Source: Paenibacillus pinisoli
Lineage (GTDB): Bacteria; Bacillota; Bacilli; Paenibacillales; Paenibacillaceae
NCBI RefSeq assembly: GCF_003605435.1
Contig: NZ_QXQB01000001.1
Span: 186,001 to 250,000, forward strand
DNA: 64,000 nt
Reading direction: 5' to 3'
The notes beneath the pieces are model-generated. The model made no database searches. It had not been told where the DNA came from and was given only the letters and a program-made list of their open reading frames with translations. Of this stretch, positions 59,486 through 64,000 are shown piece after piece (the first letter of the stretch is position 1; every line of letters starts with the position of its first letter). The translations under genes and the position numbers were made by a program.

Positions 59486-60898
59486 ATGGCTATCCAATTA
59501 GCTGCGGTTCACTGGGTTTATCTCGGATTTGTAGTGGCGATTATAGGATTCATGATCATGCGCCGCGATACCACGCTTGTCTGTATAGCAGGCATTCTGG
59601 GAATCGGCCTGTTAGCCACCGCTTCGATCGAAGGTTCCGTCAGCGGAATTTTCAACAGCTTTATCTATGCCATCAAGGAATTACTCGGTACGATTCTCAT
59701 CATTTCCATTATTGTCGCCATGAGCCGAATTCTGATTCGAACAGGCATTAATGAAGTGATGATTGCGCCGTTCACCAAATTCATGAGAACGCCTTCACTC
59801 GCCTTCTGGGGTATCGGAATCATTATGATGGTGACTTCTCTGTTCTTCTGGCCCTCTCCTGCCGTTGCCTTGATCGGCGCCGTCCTGCTGCCCGTTGCCA
59901 TTCGTGTAGGGCTGCCCGCTCTTGGAGCTGCCGTAGCCATGAACCTGTTCGGACACGGGATTGCATTATCCGGCGATTACATCATTCAAGGCGCGCCTAA
60001 TCTGACCTCTGCTGCCGCAGGCATTCCTGTGAGCGAAGTGATGCGCGCCAGCATTCCGCTTGTGATCGTAATGGGGACAGTCACAACTATAGCGGCGTTC
60101 TGGCTGATGAAGCGCGATATACGCACAGGTCGATGGAATGACGGCTTGATTGTTCCGGTGAATGACACCGGCAGCGGAGCTGCCGAGAAGATTGATGAAG
60201 GGAAAGATGTGCTGTCGCTGACATCCAAGCGAATTCTGGCTGTCGCCATTCCGATTCTCTATGCGCTGAACGTCGCGGCGATGTTCGCTTTCAATCTGCA
60301 AGGCGGCGACGCTACTGCGCTAATCGGCGGCACTTCCATCCTTATTATGCTTGTCATCACGATGATGGCGCATCGGGGCAAAGGACTGGAGAAAGCGACG
60401 AGTTATCTCATTGACGGATTTCTCTTCGGCTTCCGGGTATTCGGCCCTGTCATTCCCATCGCCGCATTCTTCTACCTTGGCGATTCCGGCTTCTTCGCGA
60501 TGTTCGGCGAGAAGCTGCCGGAGGCTTCGAACGGCATCGTGAACGATCTGGGTGTTGCGCTTGCCCATGAAGTGCCGGTCAACGGCATTGTCGGATCCGT
60601 CACATTAGCGATTGTAGGCGCCGTGACCGGACTCGACGGCTCAGGCTTCTCCGGCATCTCGCTTGCCGGCACCATCGCCCAGCTCTTCGGGCACGCAATC
60701 GGATCGGGCATCGCCACGCTTACCGCACTTGGGCAGGTCGCGGCGATCTGGGTTGGCGGCGGCACGCTTGTGCCTTGGGCGCTCATTCCCGCTGCTGCGA
60801 TCTGCGGCGTAAGCCCGTTCGAGCTGGCCAGACGCAATCTGAAGCCGGTCGTCATCGGCTTGGTTGTAACCACGATTGTGGCCATGTTTCTTATTTAA
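59486..60898 (+). CDS. Ion-transporter-superfamily-like permease of unknown substrate
   Basis: 470 residues; ATG 59486 after GGGAGGATG. About 12 helices in two inverted halves. IT-superfamily-like hairpins are rich in Ser/Gly/Pro: MVTSLFFWPSPAVALIGAVL, LFGHGIALSGDYIIQGAPNL, and in the second half GALVTGLDGSGFSGISLAG-like residues (VTGLDGSGFSGISLAGTIAQ), GQVAAIWVGGGTLVPWALIP. Arrangement recalls GntP/CitM/DcuC-type carriers of carboxylates, sugar acids or organic anions. It stands alone. Substrate unassigned. Confidence 0.8.
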   Translation: MAIQLAAVHWVYLGFVVAIIGFMIMRRDTTLVCIAGILGIGLLATASIEGSVSGIFNSFIYAIKELLGTILIISIIVAMSRILIRTGINEVMIAPFTKFMRTPSLAFWGIGIIMMVTSLFFWPSPAVALIGAVLLPVAIRVGLPALGAAVAMNLFGHGIALSGDYIIQGAPNLTSAAAGIPVSEVMRASIPLVIVMGTVTTIAAFWLMKRDIRTGRWNDGLIVPVNDTGSGAAEKIDEGKDVLSLTSKRILAVAIPILYALNVAAMFAFNLQGGDATALIGGTSILIMLVITMMAHRGKGLEKATSYLIDGFLFGFRVFGPVIPIAAFFYLGDSGFFAMFGEKLPEASNGIVNDLGVALAHEVPVNGIVGSVTLAIVGAVTGLDGSGFSGISLAGTIAQLFGHAIGSGIATLTALGQVAAIWVGGGTLVPWALIPAAAICGVSPFELARRNLKPVVIGLVVTTIVAMFLI

Positions 60899-60933
60899 TC
60901 TCCAGCCCTATATGGCAAGGTTCGGACTATCCC

Positions 60934-61512
60934 TCACATGCTTGTTGGCCTTCTCTTCTTTCTCTGAACGGTGATGATGATGGCTGCTGCAGCCAGTATA
61001 GCGGCAAGCCCAACCCATACTACCCACCAGAGCGAAGCCGCAGCTGGATGGCCTGGCCCAGGCGCCGGCGGCACACTGCCAATGCCGAGCTCGGCCAAAT
61101 CCTGTCCTGCCGCGCTATAAAGCGCTGTTCGGCTGCATAAGCTGACCTCCAGCGAATCGCCCGAATTTCGAGCGTAGACCATATATCTCATGCCCTCTTG
61201 AAATTCAAATCCGCAGCTTGCGCTCGACTGTGCCGAGGTGACTTCAATGCTCGGAGACACTTTTCCTTTCCAGATCTCATGCACCTCGAACGCCCAAGTG
61301 ACCGGATCCGCCGATGATTTGGTGAATAAGCGAACCGGCGCCTTCTTCCCCTTAACCGTGCCATCGAACACAACATCATGGTTCTGCTTCGCCTCGTTCA
61401 CGCTTCCCGGAAACGCGCAGCTGCATGCGCTCGCCTGCTGGGGGCCGATCGCAAAGCTGCCGAGCAGCACTGCAAAAATGATGCTCATCCATACCAGCTT
61501 TCCTGCTTTCAT
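60934..61512 (-). CDS. Membrane-anchored NTR/TIMP-like protein
   Basis: 192 residues; ATG 61512 after GGAGG. Signal peptide ending QQASA, then mature CSCAFPGSVNEAKQNHDVVF: a Cys-x-Cys N-terminus like TIMP/netrin-type NTR domains, where the first Cys chelates a metal or pairs in a disulfide. Further Cys in SASCGFEF and VSLCSRTAL could close disulfides. The C-terminus has one membrane helix (LWWVVWVGLAAILAAAAIII) with a basic tail. Extracellular protease inhibitor or binding function is a guess from fold. Convergent with the permease gene. Confidence 0.75.
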   Translation of the reverse strand: MKAGKLVWMSIIFAVLLGSFAIGPQQASACSCAFPGSVNEAKQNHDVVFDGTVKGKKAPVRLFTKSSADPVTWAFEVHEIWKGKVSPSIEVTSAQSSASCGFEFQEGMRYMVYARNSGDSLEVSLCSRTALYSAAGQDLAELGIGSVPPAPGPGHPAAASLWWVVWVGLAAILAAAAIIITVQRKKRRPTSM

Positions 61513-61618
61513 CCGTGTACCCTCCTCTTTCTCTATTCCTCACGGTTTATTAGAGAGACGTTAGATAAAGAAGAAAAGTTTCAAAAAAAAATGTACAGCA
61601 GCCTATTTGCACCAAGAC

Positions 61619-61667
61619 AAAAAACGGCCCGATACGACAAAATTGCCGCGTCGAGCCGTTTTTTTAG
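61619..61667. terminator. Terminator of the MMPL gene
   Basis: AACGGCtCGACGCGGC pairs imperfectly with its partner arm, then T7 on the minus strand; A/T tracts on both sides make it bidirectional. Confidence 0.8.
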
Positions 61668-61683
61668 CGCGAATATTCGCAAC

Positions 61684-63903
61684 CTATTTAAACTGAACTT
61701 GCTTCGATTCTTCGACAGGCGCAGCTTTACTTGGCCAGAAAGCGCGTTTGCCCAAAATAGCCGTAATGGCCGGCACAAGAAACGGTCTGACGATAAACGT
61801 ATCCATTAATACGCCGATCGCGGTGATCAAACCGAACTGGACCAGCACCTGAATCGGCAGGGTCGCCAGTACAGCGAAGGTTGCCGCCAATATCAAGCCG
61901 GCCGATGTAATGACTCCGCCCGTCTCGCTTACGCCCTCACGGATTGCTTGGAGCAGCGGCATCGTTTTTCGTTTCTGCCAGATGCTTGAGATCATAAAGA
62001 TGTTGTAGTCCTCGCCAAGCGCAATGAGGAAGACGAAAGCGTACAGCGGTATGGCGCCCTGAATGGCATCGAAGCCCATCAAATGATGAAGAATGAGCCA
62101 GCCAAGTCCTAGCGCGGCTACATAAGACAGCAATACCGTTCCAATGAGATAGACCGTCGCCGTAATGGATCTGAGATAGAGCAGCAGCAATACGGCAATG
62201 AGGCCGATAACCACCGGCATAATGACACGGTTGTCACGGTCGGTCAGCACTTTGGTATCATATTGCTCGGCCGTTTGTCCGCCAATCCATACTTGCTCTT
62301 GCGCATTGGCAGAACCTGCCTCGCCAAGCGCCTGTTCCGCAGCGGATCTGATATGCGGAATCGCATCCATCGCAGCTTGCGAATACGGATTGATGCTGAG
62401 CACGACACTGAAGGAGGCATAAGCGGGATCCACCTCGCTCACTGTCGGCTCAGAGACATGATCGACCTCTTGCACAGCGGCCAGCTTGCCCGCAAGATCG
62501 GCTGCTTCGCCATTCTTCACCACGACAGTGACCGGTGCAAGCTCGCCTGGCGCATAGTTATTCTGAATGACTGTGAAACCTTCGCGGGACGGCATATCTT
62601 CCGGGAAGGAAGACAGCAAATCATACGTATATTTGATGCCGGTCGAGCTTGCAGCCAGTATGCCAAGCACCGCAATGCAGGCAATTGTGACGGTCCATGG
62701 CTTGCTTACGACTAGCTTGCCGACACGGTCGCCGAACGTTTTGCGCTTTTCTTTGGCCTCGTAAGCTTTGCCTTTCTTCGCCGCCCGCTCCTTCTCCATC
62801 TCCTCTGTACGCGGGATGAACGGATAGAACGACTTCCTGCCGATGACCGACATGAGCGCAGGGATCAGCGTCAGGCTGGCAATCATCATAATCAGAATGG
62901 CAAGGCTGAACGGCACCGCAAAGCGATCATATGCTCCGTATTTGGCAAGCATCAGCGCGAATAAGGAAAGCACAACGGTAAAGCCGCTCATCGCAATCGC
63001 CCCGGAGGCTCCCTTGAACGCGCGCACCAGCGCGGCCGATCGGCTGCTCTCCTTGGTCAGCTCCTGCCTAAAGCGTGTGATGAAGAACAGGCAATAATCC
63101 GTACCTGCTCCGAACAATAGCACGGTCATAATCGCAATCGCCTGCGAATCAACCGTGATCCACCCCTCTCCCGCCATCCAGCCAAGCAGCGGGCTTGTTA
63201 CAGCATAGGCGAATCCGACACCGATTAGCGGAATAAAGGCCAGCACCGGCGAACGGTAGATCAGCAGCAAGAGCACCAGAACAAGCAGTACAGTTGCGGC
63301 CATCAAGACAAAGTCGGCATTTTGGAACAGGTCAGTCGCATCGATCGAGATGCCGACCGGACCGCTAATGCGGGCGCTTAGATCCGAGGCCCCTTCAATG
63401 GGAACGGAGAAAGGATCGGAGCCGACGATCGCCGCCGCCATTTCTTTAATCTTCTCCATGTTTTCCTTCAGCAGCTCCGTCTCGGTCGCTTCAGCGAAGG
63501 CAACAGGCTGAGTCAGCGTCGAACCATCCTCCGAAGCGAATTGCTGCACAGCCGGCAGCGGCATCAAGTGCAGAGGAATCAGATCTCCCTGTGCTTCAAG
63601 CGGGTTCTCTGCCAGCTCCTTGGTCAACGCCTGAATCGATGCGTAATCCCCTTCGGTAAGCCCGCCATCGCGGTGCCACACGATGAGCGCAGGCACGCCC
63701 GCGCCGCTAGGGAAATACTGCTTGATCATTTCATCTGCCAGAACGGACGGGCTATCCGGCTGCAGATTAGGCGCGTTGTTCTTCTCCTTATCTCCGACAG
63801 GCGGCAACGAGACCGTCAAGATAGCGGCTAAGGCCACCCAGATCAGAATGGTTACCCACCTTGCATACTTTCCCGCAAAAAAAGCGGCCAGCTTGTTGAA
63901 CAT
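61684..63903 (-). CDS. MMPL/RND-superfamily exporter (YdfJ-like)
   Basis: 739 residues; ATG 63903 after GGAGGAG. Twelve helices: helix 1 (YARWVTILIWVALAAILTV), a large extracellular loop (~35-190), five helices with SGFTVVLSLFALMLAKYGAY and LLFGAGTDYCLFFITRF (the GxxxD-Y motif), then a second half with a loop (~435-560) and LYAFVFLIALGEDYNIFMIS, TSAGLILAATFAVLATLPIQ. Asp-Tyr pairs in TM4/TM10 mark proton-coupled MMPL pumps. Substrate lipid, siderophore or drug. The promoter is overlapped by an inverted repeat, implying repression by a regulator beyond the window. Confidence 0.93.
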   Translation of the reverse strand: MFNKLAAFFAGKYARWVTILIWVALAAILTVSLPPVGDKEKNNAPNLQPDSPSVLADEMIKQYFPSGAGVPALIVWHRDGGLTEGDYASIQALTKELAENPLEAQGDLIPLHLMPLPAVQQFASEDGSTLTQPVAFAEATETELLKENMEKIKEMAAAIVGSDPFSVPIEGASDLSARISGPVGISIDATDLFQNADFVLMAATVLLVLVLLLLIYRSPVLAFIPLIGVGFAYAVTSPLLGWMAGEGWITVDSQAIAIMTVLLFGAGTDYCLFFITRFRQELTKESSRSAALVRAFKGASGAIAMSGFTVVLSLFALMLAKYGAYDRFAVPFSLAILIMMIASLTLIPALMSVIGRKSFYPFIPRTEEMEKERAAKKGKAYEAKEKRKTFGDRVGKLVVSKPWTVTIACIAVLGILAASSTGIKYTYDLLSSFPEDMPSREGFTVIQNNYAPGELAPVTVVVKNGEAADLAGKLAAVQEVDHVSEPTVSEVDPAYASFSVVLSINPYSQAAMDAIPHIRSAAEQALGEAGSANAQEQVWIGGQTAEQYDTKVLTDRDNRVIMPVVIGLIAVLLLLYLRSITATVYLIGTVLLSYVAALGLGWLILHHLMGFDAIQGAIPLYAFVFLIALGEDYNIFMISSIWQKRKTMPLLQAIREGVSETGGVITSAGLILAATFAVLATLPIQVLVQFGLITAIGVLMDTFIVRPFLVPAITAILGKRAFWPSKAAPVEESKQVQFK

Positions 63904-63965
63904 TCTCTACTCCTCCGTTTCGTTCCATCCAACTTAACGTTATAATAAAATCATATGATGAATTA

Positions 63966-63998
63966 ATTATATATACCCGAAGGTTAATTAATCAACCT
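63966..63998 (-). promoter_or_regulatory. MMPL promoter overlapped by an AGGTT-N8-AACCT operator
   Basis: TTGATT (63990-63995), 18-bp spacer, TATAAT (63966-63971) on the minus strand. An 18-bp near-perfect palindrome AGGTTaATTAATcAACCT (63981-63998) covers the -35 box. TetR or MarR repressors typically use such sites; the regulator gene may lie off the right edge. Confidence 0.65.
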
Positions 63999-64000
63999 AT

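Overview
The window looks like a chromosomal segment of a Paenibacillus-type Firmicute. The signs are strong GGAGG-type ribosome binding sites, frequent TTG/GTG starts, a full-length GH87 alpha-1,3-glucanase of the Paenibacillus/Bacillus circulans architecture, copper-amine-oxidase-type stalk domains, a perfect FapR operator at fabI and a CcpA-type cre box. No tRNA, rRNA, IS element, phage gene or CRISPR array was seen. Almost all genes are on the minus strand. Identifications rest on reading motifs and recalling families; no database search was possible.

Layout. 0-8.4 kb: a LigD-type NHEJ polymerase cut by the left edge, a GNAT enzyme, a 1283-residue secreted alpha-1,3-glucanase with a cre box, a CBS-pair protein, a small secreted protein and a frameshifted rhomboid protease. 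8.5-16.7 kb: a tightly packed operon of a 41-aa ORF, a stalk-domain protein and two very large secreted PKD-like proteins of unknown function. 16.9-19.2 kb: a lipoprotein and an ECF sigma factor fused to a C39/BtrH-like domain. 19.3-22.1 kb: an RsgA-type ribosome GTPase behind a leader peptide and two tandem terminators, an azoreductase and an Rrf2 regulator. 22.3-29.9 kb: a MacB/YknXYZ-like exporter (ATPase, permease, adaptor), a two-component system with a membrane-anchored propeller-like protein, and a divergent ECF sigma factor.

30.3-37.0 kb: fabI with its FapR site, a broken small gene, a DUF2512 protein, a HemAT-like oxygen sensor, a P-loop kinase-like protein, a GT28 glycolipid glycosyltransferase and two DedA proteins. 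37.2-46.4 kb: an eight-gene carbohydrate operon (DeoR regulator, FGGY kinase, M42 hydrolase, BtpA/SgcQ protein, sugar-binding lipoprotein, double ATPase, two permeases). It looks like a complete uptake and catabolism unit for an unidentified sugar. 46.7-64 kb: an SgrR-like regulator with a divergent small ORF, GNAT, ZIP transporter, Nudix, inositol-phosphatase and glyoxalase-like proteins, an orphan eukaryote-type HisA, a nucleotidyltransferase, a lipoprotein, an MFS exporter with a serine hydrolase, a third DedA protein, an IT-superfamily-like permease, an NTR-like membrane protein and an MMPL exporter under an operator-overlapped promoter.

The strongest candidates for undescribed biology are the leader-peptide/tandem-terminator arrangement before the rsgA homologue, the giant secreted-protein operon with its duplicated alpha/beta module, the sigma factor fused to a peptidase-like fold, and the BtpA-M42-FGGY-ABC sugar operon.
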